The position numbers and the translations under genes are program-made. A stretch of 64,000 nt of DNA, from positions 310,001 through 374,000 of the forward strand of contig NZ_FNRF01000004.1 of NCBI RefSeq assembly GCF_900107775.1, read 5' to 3'. Source of the DNA: Xylanibacter ruminicola (GTDB lineage: Bacteria; Bacteroidota; Bacteroidia; Bacteroidales; Bacteroidaceae). The notes under the pieces are model-generated. The model was not told where the DNA came from, searched no databases, and was given only the letters and a program-made list of their open reading frames with translations. This document shows positions 8,937 to 17,229 of this stretch, piece after piece. Numbering within the stretch: the first letter of the stretch is position 1; every line of letters begins with the position of its first letter.

Positions 8937-9119
8937 ATGGAAGTATCACTCATTCTCACCGTCGCCCTCGCCGCAGCCTTCATCGTGGTAGTACTGGCAT
9001 TGGTTGCCGTCATCGTGTTCCAGCGATGGCGCATCAGCGACAACAATGCCCACCTCAAGGAGTTCATTGACGAGAACCTGGAAATGCGCGACAAACTGCG
9101 AAGGTATAAAGAACAATAA
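8937..9119 (+). CDS. Small single-pass membrane protein, unknown function
   Basis: 60 residues: a hydrophobic helix (residues 5-29) followed by RWRISDNN and an amphipathic, charged helix that could form a coiled coil (HLKEFIDENLEMRDKLRRYKEQ in two pieces). No family recognised. It begins at an ATG 27 bp after a -7-like TAATTTTG (8903-8910) and ends 29 bp before the first LRR lipoprotein, so it probably leads that operon. Composition is protein-like, and the reading frame is better than overlapping alternatives. Confidence 0.65.
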   Translation: MEVSLILTVALAAAFIVVVLALVAVIVFQRWRISDNNAHLKEFIDENLEMRDKLRRYKEQ

Positions 9120-9148
9120 ACATTATAAACCCTTAAAACATTACAAAC

Positions 9149-10372
9149 ATGAAAAAGAATCTTATGACGCTCGCAGCCGTCCTTTGCTGCGCAATGGCAA
9201 TGGCGGTATTCTCCGCTTGTACAGGTGACAACTACGACAATCCTGGTTACAATGAGCAGGTATGGAATCCCAAGGAGAATGTGTTTCCCTATAGCTACAA
9301 AGGACATACGCTGTACTATAGGCTCAAGACCGACTCTCTTACCAGCCAGACGTATGCTATCTGCAGCTATCCTACATTAACCCCTACTACCACAGAAACC
9401 TTATGGGACGGCTACAGAAAGCCTGTGGGTGATGTGGAGATACCCGGCACCGTAAAGCATAAAGGACATAGCTATCCCGTTCTTGACATAGGTCGCTGTG
9501 CATTTATCTATTGCGACGAAATAACCAACGCCACCGTACCCGAAGGAGTGTTCAAACTGGGCAACGGAGTTTTTGCTTATTGCACTGGTCTGCAGTCGGT
9601 TAGCCTTCCAAGCACGATCGAAACGATTGATTATAGTGCTTTCAATGGCTGTACCAACCTGACATCTGTCAACCTGCCTGCAGGCATCCAGACCATCCAA
9701 AGATTGACGTTCTACCAATGCGAAAACCTCGCCTCTATCGTTATTCCCGAGGGTGTCAAGAGCATTGAGAAATCAGCCTTTGCCTATTGCAAAAAACTAC
9801 ACTCGGTTTCGTTGCCAAGCACACTGACAAGTCTCGGAGACTATGCTTTCTATCATGATTCCCTGCTAACCGAGATTACCATCCCCCAGAACGTCAAGAC
9901 CTTCGGCCACAGTGCGTTCAGAACCTGTACCGGTCTGGCCTCCATTACGCTGCCCGATGAGATGGCTTCCATTGGTGATTGGTGCTTTGCCGACGACTCC
10001 CTGCTGACAACTATCACCCTGCCCGCCGGCATCGATTCTATTGGCGAAGGTACCTTCTATAACTGCAAAGGACTCACCTCCATCACCGTTCCCGAAGGAG
10101 TCAAGAAAATAGGCAACACTGCTTTCACATATTGTCCTAAACTGAAAACCATCAAGTTGCCAAAGAGCCTGACAGAAATAGGCGAGTTCGTTTTTTACGG
10201 CAGCGACGACATCGAGGCCATTACCCTGGCTTGCACTACGCCACCCGCTGTCCTAAAAACCCCCTTCTCTAACTACAATGCCACCCTCTATGTTCCCGTT
10301 GGCACATCCGAGGCCTACCGCCAGCATGCCGTCTGGGGTAAGTTCACCAACATTGTTGAAGGAACTAACTGA
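9149..10372 (+). CDS. BspA-like leucine-rich repeat (LRR_5) lipoprotein
   Basis: 407 residues. A lipoprotein signal ends MAVFSACTGD. Residues ~100-370 are tandem 23-residue LRR_5 units of the type LTSVNLPAGIQTIQRLTFYQ, with recurrent hydrophobic positions and a central Cys (YC, GC). A C-terminal cap reads ATLYVPVGTSEAYRQHAVWG. Such proteins are surface-exposed in oral and gut Bacteroidales; several mediate adhesion. The first ~25 codons are nearly identical in DNA to the next gene, showing recent duplication or conversion. Binding partner unknown. Confidence 0.92.
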   Translation: MKKNLMTLAAVLCCAMAMAVFSACTGDNYDNPGYNEQVWNPKENVFPYSYKGHTLYYRLKTDSLTSQTYAICSYPTLTPTTTETLWDGYRKPVGDVEIPGTVKHKGHSYPVLDIGRCAFIYCDEITNATVPEGVFKLGNGVFAYCTGLQSVSLPSTIETIDYSAFNGCTNLTSVNLPAGIQTIQRLTFYQCENLASIVIPEGVKSIEKSAFAYCKKLHSVSLPSTLTSLGDYAFYHDSLLTEITIPQNVKTFGHSAFRTCTGLASITLPDEMASIGDWCFADDSLLTTITLPAGIDSIGEGTFYNCKGLTSITVPEGVKKIGNTAFTYCPKLKTIKLPKSLTEIGEFVFYGSDDIEAITLACTTPPAVLKTPFSNYNATLYVPVGTSEAYRQHAVWGKFTNIVEGTN

Positions 10373-10418
10373 TATTGTATATAAAGGTAAGAAGCATATT
10401 CTCAAATAAATTGCGATT

Positions 10419-11546
10419 ATGAAAAAGATTCTGATGACACTCGCAGCCGTCCTTTGCTGCTGGGTGACAATGGCGGTATTCTCAGCTTGTACAAGCGACA
10501 GCATCGACAATCCTGTGCCCCCCGAAGAGCCTACGGAGACGGCCTATGACTTCTCAGCTGTTTCGCCCAGCGGCCACACGCTGTATTACAACATCGATGG
10601 CAGTCATGTAAAAGTTGTTTCCGAACTTGGAGATGTCTTATTCAGCGATGTGTACGAAACGCTCCCAACAGGTGACTTGGTGATTCCCGAGAGTGTTACT
10701 CACGACGGAGTGACCTATCCAGTGACGACTATCGGTTATTGTGCTTTCTTGAATTGTCTGGGACTGACGAGTGTGTCTATTCCTGCCACGGTTACCACCA
10801 TTGAGACGGGTGCCTTAGCCGGATGTTCAGGCATCAAAAACCTGGTGGTCCCCGCCACAGTTACTACTATAGATGACAACGCTTTCCGTGATGTTCGTCA
10901 TGTTGAGTACAATGGCCCGGCAACGGATGACTTTAAATGGAATGCACTTTCGTTGAACGGTGTTGTGGATGGTAACTTTGCCTATCCCGATGAGAGCAAG
11001 ACCCAGTTGGACGCCTGTCTGGACACCGACGCCGACGGTACGGTGACTATCCCTGCATCTGTGAAGGTGATATCAAGATATGCGTTCATTGAGTTTCATA
11101 GCTTGATTTCGATAGATGTTCCTAATACGGTAGATTCGATTGGAGTAGGAGCATTCTATGGATGTGAGAACTTGGTCTCCGCTACTTTACCAGAGGGTCT
11201 CAGAATGATTGACGCCTACCTCTTTTGCGACTGTACAAGTCTGAAATCTTTTGTCGTACCCAATTCGGTTAAGAATATTAGATTATTTGCTTTTTTAAAC
11301 TGCTCCGCGCTCTCTGAGGTTACCTTTGGATACTCGACAGAAAAGATTGTAGCGAAGTCTTTCCGTAATTGCAAAAACCTCAAGAAAATACACTCACTGG
11401 CACCTGTAGCACCGGAATTACTAAATGGCGATCCGTTCGAAAATGTGCCGAAGGATGAGGTAGTCGTCACCGTCCCTAGCGGCAGCATAGACTCATACAG
11501 GGAGATATGGGCCTGTTTTAGCAACATCAAAGAAGAATTTCATTAA
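10419..11546 (+). CDS. BspA-like leucine-rich repeat (LRR_5) lipoprotein, paralogue
   Basis: 375 residues, 46 bp after its paralogue. The signal and lipobox (MAVFSACTSD) match the first copy almost base for base, including the upstream AAATAAA...CGATT stretch, but the mature domains differ strongly. There is an N-terminal domain (YDFSAVSPSGHTLYYNIDGS), LRR_5 units (for example VTTIGYCAFLNCLGLTSVSI), a middle segment less repeat-like (VEYNGPATDDFKWNAL), more LRR units and a cap ending VTVPSGSIDSYREIWACFSN. Likely outer-surface lipoprotein; ligand unknown. Confidence 0.92.
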   Translation: MKKILMTLAAVLCCWVTMAVFSACTSDSIDNPVPPEEPTETAYDFSAVSPSGHTLYYNIDGSHVKVVSELGDVLFSDVYETLPTGDLVIPESVTHDGVTYPVTTIGYCAFLNCLGLTSVSIPATVTTIETGALAGCSGIKNLVVPATVTTIDDNAFRDVRHVEYNGPATDDFKWNALSLNGVVDGNFAYPDESKTQLDACLDTDADGTVTIPASVKVISRYAFIEFHSLISIDVPNTVDSIGVGAFYGCENLVSATLPEGLRMIDAYLFCDCTSLKSFVVPNSVKNIRLFAFLNCSALSEVTFGYSTEKIVAKSFRNCKNLKKIHSLAPVAPELLNGDPFENVPKDEVVVTVPSGSIDSYREIWACFSNIKEEFH

Positions 11547-11559
11547 ATAAACTACGATT

Positions 11560-11613
11560 ATGAAAAAGATTATAATGAAGCTCGCAGCCGTCCTTTGCTG
11601 CTGGGTGACATAA
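11560..11613 (+). pseudogene. Truncated third LRR lipoprotein leader
   Basis: Only 17 codons (MKKIIMKLAAVLCCWVT, then TAA). The DNA from about 11546 to 11610 repeats the upstream stretch and signal-peptide start of the two LRR genes, then similarity stops within the codon series GTG ACA and unrelated sequence with a terminator follows. It looks like a signal-peptide cassette whose mature domain was lost or exchanged. It is very unlikely to make a functional product by itself. Confidence 0.75.
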
Positions 11614-12054
11614 AGTGATTACGTGGCATCTACAGATCCCATACCTACAATAGGTGTGGGATTTTTGTAATTATGATCTTTGCAGGGTGGTAATCAGCCG
11701 TTCATTCTGGAATATATCACTACCGTTTCTTTATAAATGTTAAAATTATGTTTTACCAAATGTTTACCCACCCTAAAAAATGTGAAGAAGATACCCTTTG
11801 GGAAGTCCTTTTCTTATCTAATGACCCCCAAAAATGAACCCATGACCCCAATGGGATCACAACCCAAGTCCCTCTTCTAAAAAAACTTAATGGCCTTATT
11901 TTTTTCAACGGAAAGTCATCGAAAGATTCTCTTTTTTTTATTACCTTTGCAAACAGATTTCTGGAATTTGAATCATTTACACCTTTCTTTTTCTGGATTA
12001 CTTAAAATACAATAACAAAATAATAACCAATATAAAAAAACAAAAACGAATAAG
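11614..12054. other. 441 bp intergenic region
   Basis: Contains the terminator at 11637-11668, a short CCCAT/ATGGG hairpin near 11839-11855, and a -7-like TACCTTTG at 11942-11949 that fits the downstream gene, leaving a ~100 nt A-rich leader. No further ORF is seen. Confidence 0.7.
11637..11668 (+). terminator. Intrinsic terminator after the LRR genes
   Basis: CCCATACCT and AGGTGTGGG form a stem with one mismatch around a five-base loop, followed by ATTTTTG. Confidence 0.75.
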
Positions 12055-12747
12055 ATGAAAAAATACATTTTAGAAATGTCTGAAGACGGTAAGGAAGTAT
12101 CGATTATGGAGCCTGACAGGGAAAAAAGCCTATCTGCAGGAGAGCAGGTAGGCGAACAACTGACAAGGAGGTCAAGAAGGGCTAATCCCATCCATACCCT
12201 TCCTGATAATAACGTTTCGGCAGTATTTAAGAAGAAACGTGATGATGTCAAGACACTAAGGACGGAGATTGCCTCGTTAAAAGGTAAAATAGCGGAGTTG
12301 GAGGAACAAGCTAAATTAGACCAGATGTATATCGATGATTGTAGTGCAGAGATAGACAGACTGAATGGAGATTTTGAAACTGCCGACGCAAGAGTCACGA
12401 TGTGGATGTCGAAGTATGAGGAGGCAGAAGAACTCAGAAAGAAAGCCGAACACGAACGCGACTTGCTAAAGGAGATGATGCATGACATACCTTCAAAGAA
12501 AAAATACAAGGTACGTCAGATAGCCATCATTGCGCTTGCCCTTTGTCGTAAGGCCCTGGTGGTTCCCAAGAATAAAAAGAAAATAGCCGTGTTGTTCAGT
12601 CACATGACGGGAGTATCACAAAACACCATCAGCCAAAACCTTTGTGACACCTATAACGACCAAGAAATCCTAGATATTGCTGAGCCATTGAAAGAGTCAA
12701 TGCCGGAATTAGCTGAGTATCTATTAGAGAATAGATTTGCTGGGTAG
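12055..12747 (+). CDS. Coiled-coil protein of unknown function
   Basis: 230 residues. No family recognised. A basic N-terminus is followed by a long charged heptad region (about residues 57-145, for example LRTEIASLKGKIAELEEQ), a likely coiled coil. A compact helical C-terminal domain (about 155-230) contains KKIAVLFSHMTGVSQNTISQ, which resembles a helix-turn-helix (VSQNTISQNLCD), so DNA binding is possible. It is on the same strand as the following genes but separated from them by a 197 bp region with its own promoter-like site. Confidence 0.75.
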   Translation: MKKYILEMSEDGKEVSIMEPDREKSLSAGEQVGEQLTRRSRRANPIHTLPDNNVSAVFKKKRDDVKTLRTEIASLKGKIAELEEQAKLDQMYIDDCSAEIDRLNGDFETADARVTMWMSKYEEAEELRKKAEHERDLLKEMMHDIPSKKKYKVRQIAIIALALCRKALVVPKNKKKIAVLFSHMTGVSQNTISQNLCDTYNDQEILDIAEPLKESMPELAEYLLENRFAG

Positions 12748-12753
12748 ATAAAA

Positions 12754-12791
12754 AAGTAACCCCTTACCTGGAATAGAAGTAACCCCTTACC
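12754..12791. repeat. Two 15 bp direct repeats upstream of a promoter
   Basis: AAGTAACCCCTTACC occurs at 12754-12768 and 12777-12791, a 23 bp period. A -7-like TATCTTTG is at 12817-12824, so the repeats lie upstream of the -33 zone, where an activator would bind. Confidence 0.6.
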
Positions 12792-12824
12792 AGAACTGAC
12801 TTATTATTATAATAGGTATCTTTG

Positions 12825-12944
12825 CACCGCAACTTGCCGCAGGAGTCGGCAGTTGTGGTGCATTTTCGTAATGTAGCTACGTTTCTACGAGAAGCACCGG
12901 GCAGCCCACTATTACTCCCAACTCTCTAAAAAAGTTGGAAGAAA
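12825..12944 (+). ncRNA. Possible structured leader RNA
   Basis: Between TATCTTTG (12817-12824) and the next ATG (12945) lies a 120 nt leader with strong pairing potential. A long hairpin starts right after the promoter (GCACC, CAAC, TGCCG pairing with CGGCA, GTTG, GGTGC), then GTAGCTAC, and a CCAACT/AGTTGG hairpin just before the start codon. I do not recognise a known riboswitch. It may be a cis-acting leader or only a stable 5' end. Confidence 0.35.
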
Positions 12945-13400
12945 ATGAGGGTTATATTAGAATCTGGCGATAAACCTGAAATGAAAGCCGTAATTTATAA
13001 TCTACAGAAATGTGGACTAGACTTTGTAATCGTTGAAGAAGATACCAAGCAGGTGCATCGCCTGGTGAGTGATAATGAGTTAAGAACAGCTATCAGCAAG
13101 GTATTGACAAGTTTTACAGTTGGTACCCAATGGGTGGCAGTTTACAGAATACTTGTGGACTTTTATGGTTTCCCAGAAGCTTATGATGCATTTTGTACCA
13201 AAATTAAAAATCTAATGAAAGGGATAAACCTAACATACCCCTGCGATTATCAAACAATACAAAAGCCATTATCATCACATGCTATTCTACAAAAACATTA
13301 CAACCAATGGAAAGAGTATAAAGCCAAGAAAGACGATAGGTTTTTTCCTCGCCAGAAAAAGATTGCAGATAAGCTTTTTAAGTTACTTCAAGAGGCTTAA
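12945..13400 (+). CDS. Protein of unknown function
   Basis: 151 residues, soluble, no signal peptide. No family recognised. The first ~45 residues look like an alpha/beta unit (MRVILESGDKPEMKAVIYNL, FVIVEED). The rest is helical and basic, including WVAVYRILVDFYGFPEAYDA, a part that reads like a small structural helical domain, and a Lys-rich C-terminus. It follows the structured leader described above. The ATG is the only good start. Confidence 0.7.
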   Translation: MRVILESGDKPEMKAVIYNLQKCGLDFVIVEEDTKQVHRLVSDNELRTAISKVLTSFTVGTQWVAVYRILVDFYGFPEAYDAFCTKIKNLMKGINLTYPCDYQTIQKPLSSHAILQKHYNQWKEYKAKKDDRFFPRQKKIADKLFKLLQEA

Positions 13401-13512
13401 TATACGATGGAATACCCCAAATATACTTTGTATTATACGTTGTAAAGTAATTAGGTGTGCATATAATGAGTTCTGCCTACTTTTGCATCGAGTTCTTTGA
13501 CATGTTTACATT

Positions 13513-13890
13513 ATGACGCAAGAAGAAAAGCAGATGATGCAGCCTACGCAGGAATTTATTCGCAAGCTGCAACGTAAACGCAATGCGGGCACTGAGAACT
13601 GTATGCTCTCTTCCGACTTGGCAAGAGAGATGGGTATCACTGCCCCGGATCTACACCACTATCTGATAGATGTGGGGTTTCTCTTTCGTGAGCGATCAAC
13701 TTACGAACTGAAGCTCAGTAAAGATTATGCTGGGCTTGGATATGCTAAAACTCGAAGTCATTTTCGCTACAACAAGAAGGGCGATTTGGTTGAGACACGC
13801 TTTCCGGTTTGGACTGTGAAAGGACAAGAGTACATTATGAATTTGATTAAAGGAAAAGGCAAAAAGGAAAAGGCGACAAGGAAAATGTAA
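13513..13890 (+). CDS. KilAC/antirepressor C-terminal-like DNA-binding protein
   Basis: 125 residues. The pattern SSDLAREMGITAPDLHHYLI (winged-helix-like), then VGFLFRERSTYELKLSKDYA, GLGYAKTRSHFRYNKKGDL and FPVWTVKGQEYIMNLI follows the C-terminal domain of phage antirepressors (KilAC/ANT): a specificity helix, a variable residue-rich strand, and the final W-T-x-K-G-x-x-F/Y-I. The N-terminal Bro/ANT half is absent, so this is a stand-alone domain. A -7-like TACTTTTG lies at 13478-13485. It begins a tight plus-strand run to the VirE-like gene, suggesting control of, or participation in, that cassette. Confidence 0.65.
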   Translation: MTQEEKQMMQPTQEFIRKLQRKRNAGTENCMLSSDLAREMGITAPDLHHYLIDVGFLFRERSTYELKLSKDYAGLGYAKTRSHFRYNKKGDLVETRFPVWTVKGQEYIMNLIKGKGKKEKATRKM

Positions 13891-13914
13891 AAATGAAAAA
13901 AAGTAATAATTAAA

Positions 13915-14208
13915 ATGGAAAGAATCGTTAGAATTTTGAATCAGAGCGGATTGCAAACCCGCCAGTACATGGACCGCAAAACGGGCGAACAGAGGGTGAT
14001 CAATACGGTAGTGCTGAAGTTGACCGACGGTACCGACACCTTCCTGGGTGAGATAACCGGCGAACGTGCCGTGAACTGTCCAAAGTTCGACCCACAGTAC
14101 ATCTACAAGGTGCAGTGCTCGATGATGGTACGTGAGTGGAACTCGCAGCAAACGGGTGAGGCCATGCAGGCAACAACAATCTATGTGGATAAAATCGGCT
14201 TGATGTAA
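13915..14208 (+). CDS. Small protein of unknown function in the VirE-like cassette
   Basis: 97 residues. Beta-rich pattern (VVLKLTDGTDTFLGEITGER, YIYKVQCSMMVREW, ATTIYVDKIGLM) compatible with a small barrel such as an OB-fold single-strand-binding protein, but I cannot assign a family by eye. It starts 24 bp after the KilAC-like gene and ends one base before the next ATG, so it is translated as part of the same message. Confidence 0.7.
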   Translation: MERIVRILNQSGLQTRQYMDRKTGEQRVINTVVLKLTDGTDTFLGEITGERAVNCPKFDPQYIYKVQCSMMVREWNSQQTGEAMQATTIYVDKIGLM

Positions 14209-14209
14209 A

Positions 14210-14683
14210 ATGGAAGACATAAAGAAACGTAAGTGCATCAGAAGTTTCAAATCGAACACCCGAGTGTTTGATGATGATTCGATTGAGGTAACACCACAGG
14301 AGAAGGGAGCACCCGCTCAGAAGGATGTGAAGAAAGTGGGTCGCAGTAAGCGTTATGCTACCACTGGTAAGAACCCGCTGACGTGTATTGAACTGAAATG
14401 TCCGGATGAAGTGGCTGACAAGGCTGCCTATTTCCATAAGGAGTTGGCTAAGCTGACGAAGGACATCGAGATTACAGAACCTACCTTGCCGAAAGGCGAG
14501 TATCTGGTTAACAACGACAACTTGAAGGTTTGTCTTGTTAAAGGTGAGCACCCACAGCTGATGGCTTGGCTCACATTCGAGGTTGAAGGAGCATTGAATG
14601 TAAGGAAGCAGTTGTACAATTTAACAAGCGAAATAGATAAATGTTTTGTTATCAACGAAGCTTCGGTTTACCAACCGAAATAG
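14210..14683 (+). CDS. Protein of unknown function in the VirE-like cassette
   Basis: 157 residues. The first ~60 are basic and probably disordered (KKRKCIRSFKSNTRVFDDDS, GRSKRYATTGKN); the rest looks folded (CIELKCPDEVADKAAYFHKE, LKVCLVKGEHPQLMAWLTFE). No family recognised. Its last 43 bases overlap the start of the VirE-like gene in another frame, consistent with translational coupling. Confidence 0.7.
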   Translation: MEDIKKRKCIRSFKSNTRVFDDDSIEVTPQEKGAPAQKDVKKVGRSKRYATTGKNPLTCIELKCPDEVADKAAYFHKELAKLTKDIEITEPTLPKGEYLVNNDNLKVCLVKGEHPQLMAWLTFEVEGALNVRKQLYNLTSEIDKCFVINEASVYQPK

Positions 14684-17154
14684 TTACAGCCGAACAGTTC
14701 AGGGCGCTCATCAGGGCGCCCCGAACTCAGGCTCTTGTAAAAGAGGCCCGCGAGGCGCTGGAACGAGGCGATAAGAATACCTACGACAAGAAAAAGAAAG
14801 CTTTGCCGTTTGTGATATTCGTTGCCACGTACGACGAGTCGACAAAGATATTTGAAAGTAATCTCACTGGCGAGCAAACTGCCAAAATGGGCATGTGGAG
14901 AAAGCAGGAGAAGTGTCGGCTGAATGGTTTGTGCGTTATCGACTTTGACCATATCGAGGGCGATGTGCGCCAGGTTTGGGAGGAAGCTTATGCCAAGCTA
15001 TCTGACGAGGATAAGGCAAGGATTCTGTTTGTGTATGTTACACCATCGGGGCATGGATTGAAGGTTGTGTTTATGGCAGATGTAAACATAGGTAACCTGA
15101 TAGACAACCAGATAGTGTTCTCTAAAAAGCTGGGACTGAACCCTGATGAGGCCTGCAAGGATGCCTCAAGGGGTGCGTTCCTGACTACAAGTGAAGATAT
15201 TATTTTTATTGACGAAGAAAAATTGATTACGTATGAAAACGAAGAATTTGGTAAAAGATTTAACGATGAATACCATGCTGGTCATAGCCAGCCTACTATT
15301 AACGTTGCTAAGAATAGTGCTGTTAGTGTTGATATGGCCGCTGTGGAAAGTGCTGGAGAAAACCAACCTGCTTTATCAGCTGGCGATGGAGACTACCAGC
15401 GGATTGCTGAGCTTCTGACGTACAATGGCATGCCGTTACTCTCGATAATCGCAGCATGGTGGAAAAAACGATCTACCAGTAGCGATGAGGTTTCGCGCCA
15501 TGAGGCCAGCGTGGTGCTGGCTCGCGACCTGTATATCATGACCGACCGCGACAAGGCTAAGACACTGGCCCTGCTGATGGTGCAGCCGTGGGTGCAGGAG
15601 ATGATAGCAGAGCGCGGCGAGGATGTGAAGCGTACCGTGAATAATGCTGCCGATTACGTAACGGCGCAGGAAAACGAGAATGCCAAGAAAGGTAAGGCCT
15701 GGTTGCCAAAAATCTCAAAAGAGATGAAGGCGGTTTTAGAGGTTGGGACAGAAGTGGAAAAAGAGGAGAGGAGTACGGAGGCTGATGATGTTTACTCGCA
15801 ATTGCCGCTGGATAAGTGGGCTGAAGAGTTGCAGGAGATGGCCGATGTTTACCCTTGTATGAAGGAACTGTTTGTGAATGTGCATCCCTATAAACTGCCT
15901 GCGGTATTGTTCTCGTCGGCGGCGCTTTTCGGAACGCTGATGACTCGAGCCTGGTATCACTTCTGGTTTGCACCAAAGATTGTTCGCAGGCTGAATTACT
16001 GCATCTTTATTATCGGCGATCCTGGTGCGGGAAAGCATATGATTGAGGAGTTTTACAAGCAGATAGCCGACCCGATGATTCAAGCCGATAGCTGTTTGAT
16101 AGATGCTGTGAACCGCTATAAGGAGGGACGTACGGAGCGCACCACCAGCACCAAAGCCCAGAAGGGCGAGGCATTGAAACGTCCTGCTGTAGGCATCCGC
16201 GTACATCCTGCACGTACGGCTACCGGTGAGTTTATCCGCCACATGAATGCCGCCATCGAAACGATTGATGGCAAGCCGCTGAACCTGCACATGTTCTCGT
16301 TCGATTCGGAACTCGACAACGTTACCAAAAATAATAAAGGTGGCGATTGGAAAGACCGTGAGATACTGGAACTGAAAGCCTTCCACAACGAGGAGGACGG
16401 ACAGATGTATGCCAATCAGGAGAGTGTTACAGGTATGTTCAACGTGTATTGGAACTTTATCTATACCGGCACGCCATATGCCCTGCATCGCAAGGTGAAC
16501 CAGCGTAACTTTGGAACAGGTATGAGCACCCGACTGGCTGTGATTCCTCTGCCCGATAAAGGCAAGGTGGAGCGTTACCAACAGGTGATAGAGAGTAGCG
16601 AAGAAACGTTGAAGAAGTGGGCCTACCGATTGGATAAGGTGGCTGGTGAGATTCCCATTGAACCGCTGAACGACGAAACTTATGAGTGGCAGACCGATAA
16701 GATGGAGATAGCCGAGTTTAACGGCGACAAGGCCGACCGCATGTTGCTAAAGCGTATTCCGTATTACGGCATCGGCATCTCGTTGCCCTTTATCCTGATG
16801 CGCCATTGGGACGAGTGGCAGGAGCACCACACGCTATCCATGGATGAGACAGATAAGCGTTTCTGTCGTGTGGTGATGGACATTCAGTATCAGTCTCAGA
16901 AGTTTTTCTTTGGCGAGATGGCATTCAACTATTTTGCCGATCAGAACAAGGAGTTTGTGGTAAGGAAGCGCTGCACCCGTTACGATGAGTGTTTTCGTAG
17001 GCTACCCGAAGAATTCAAGACGCAGCAGTTTGTGGAGGTATTCGGTATTTCACAACAAGCAGCTTCGCGTGCCATCACCCGATTCCGAAACGATGGGGTG
17101 ATTGAGGTAGTGAAGTATGGTGTATATAAAAAGGTAGTGAGTGAGTTGCCGTAA
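14641..17154 (+). CDS. VirE/BT4734-like protein with DUF3987-type ATPase domain
   Basis: 837 residues. The N-terminal ~230 residues fit the BT4734-like domain (EQFRALIRAPRTQALVKEAR, CVIDFDHIEG, VTPSGHGLKVVFMADV), a primase-like fold; the FDH and GHGLK motifs are visible. The second half resembles DUF3987 helicase/ATPase proteins, with a P-loop GDPGAGKH at residue 459 (His replaces the usual Ser/Thr after Lys). The far C-terminus (TQQFVEVFGISQQAASRAIT) looks like a winged helix. These genes are common in Bacteroidales as virulence-protein E, but their role is unproven. The ATG inside the upstream gene is the only start before the conserved domain. Confidence 0.85.
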   Translation: MFCYQRSFGLPTEIVTAEQFRALIRAPRTQALVKEAREALERGDKNTYDKKKKALPFVIFVATYDESTKIFESNLTGEQTAKMGMWRKQEKCRLNGLCVIDFDHIEGDVRQVWEEAYAKLSDEDKARILFVYVTPSGHGLKVVFMADVNIGNLIDNQIVFSKKLGLNPDEACKDASRGAFLTTSEDIIFIDEEKLITYENEEFGKRFNDEYHAGHSQPTINVAKNSAVSVDMAAVESAGENQPALSAGDGDYQRIAELLTYNGMPLLSIIAAWWKKRSTSSDEVSRHEASVVLARDLYIMTDRDKAKTLALLMVQPWVQEMIAERGEDVKRTVNNAADYVTAQENENAKKGKAWLPKISKEMKAVLEVGTEVEKEERSTEADDVYSQLPLDKWAEELQEMADVYPCMKELFVNVHPYKLPAVLFSSAALFGTLMTRAWYHFWFAPKIVRRLNYCIFIIGDPGAGKHMIEEFYKQIADPMIQADSCLIDAVNRYKEGRTERTTSTKAQKGEALKRPAVGIRVHPARTATGEFIRHMNAAIETIDGKPLNLHMFSFDSELDNVTKNNKGGDWKDREILELKAFHNEEDGQMYANQESVTGMFNVYWNFIYTGTPYALHRKVNQRNFGTGMSTRLAVIPLPDKGKVERYQQVIESSEETLKKWAYRLDKVAGEIPIEPLNDETYEWQTDKMEIAEFNGDKADRMLLKRIPYYGIGISLPFILMRHWDEWQEHHTLSMDETDKRFCRVVMDIQYQSQKFFFGEMAFNYFADQNKEFVVRKRCTRYDECFRRLPEEFKTQQFVEVFGISQQAASRAITRFRNDGVIEVVKYGVYKKVVSELP

Positions 17155-17163
17155 GGCACCCAC

Positions 17164-17195
17164 TTACTCACTTACAACTTACTCACTTCGGACAT
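17164..17195. repeat. Third copy of the 32 bp repeat
   Basis: Identical to 6834-6865 and, inverted, to 7000-7031 (the match to the latter extends to 34 bp). It begins nine bases after the VirE-like stop and ends 34 bp before the lysozyme-like gene. Confidence 0.9.
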
Positions 17196-17229
17196 TTAGA
17201 AAAATGTAACAATTAAACAATTAAAAAAT

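Noticed and set aside
13279..13500. A 73-residue ORF overlapping the end of the unknown gene at 12945
   Set aside because: It overlaps a better ORF in another frame, and its Cys/Arg/Ile-rich translation does not look like a protein.
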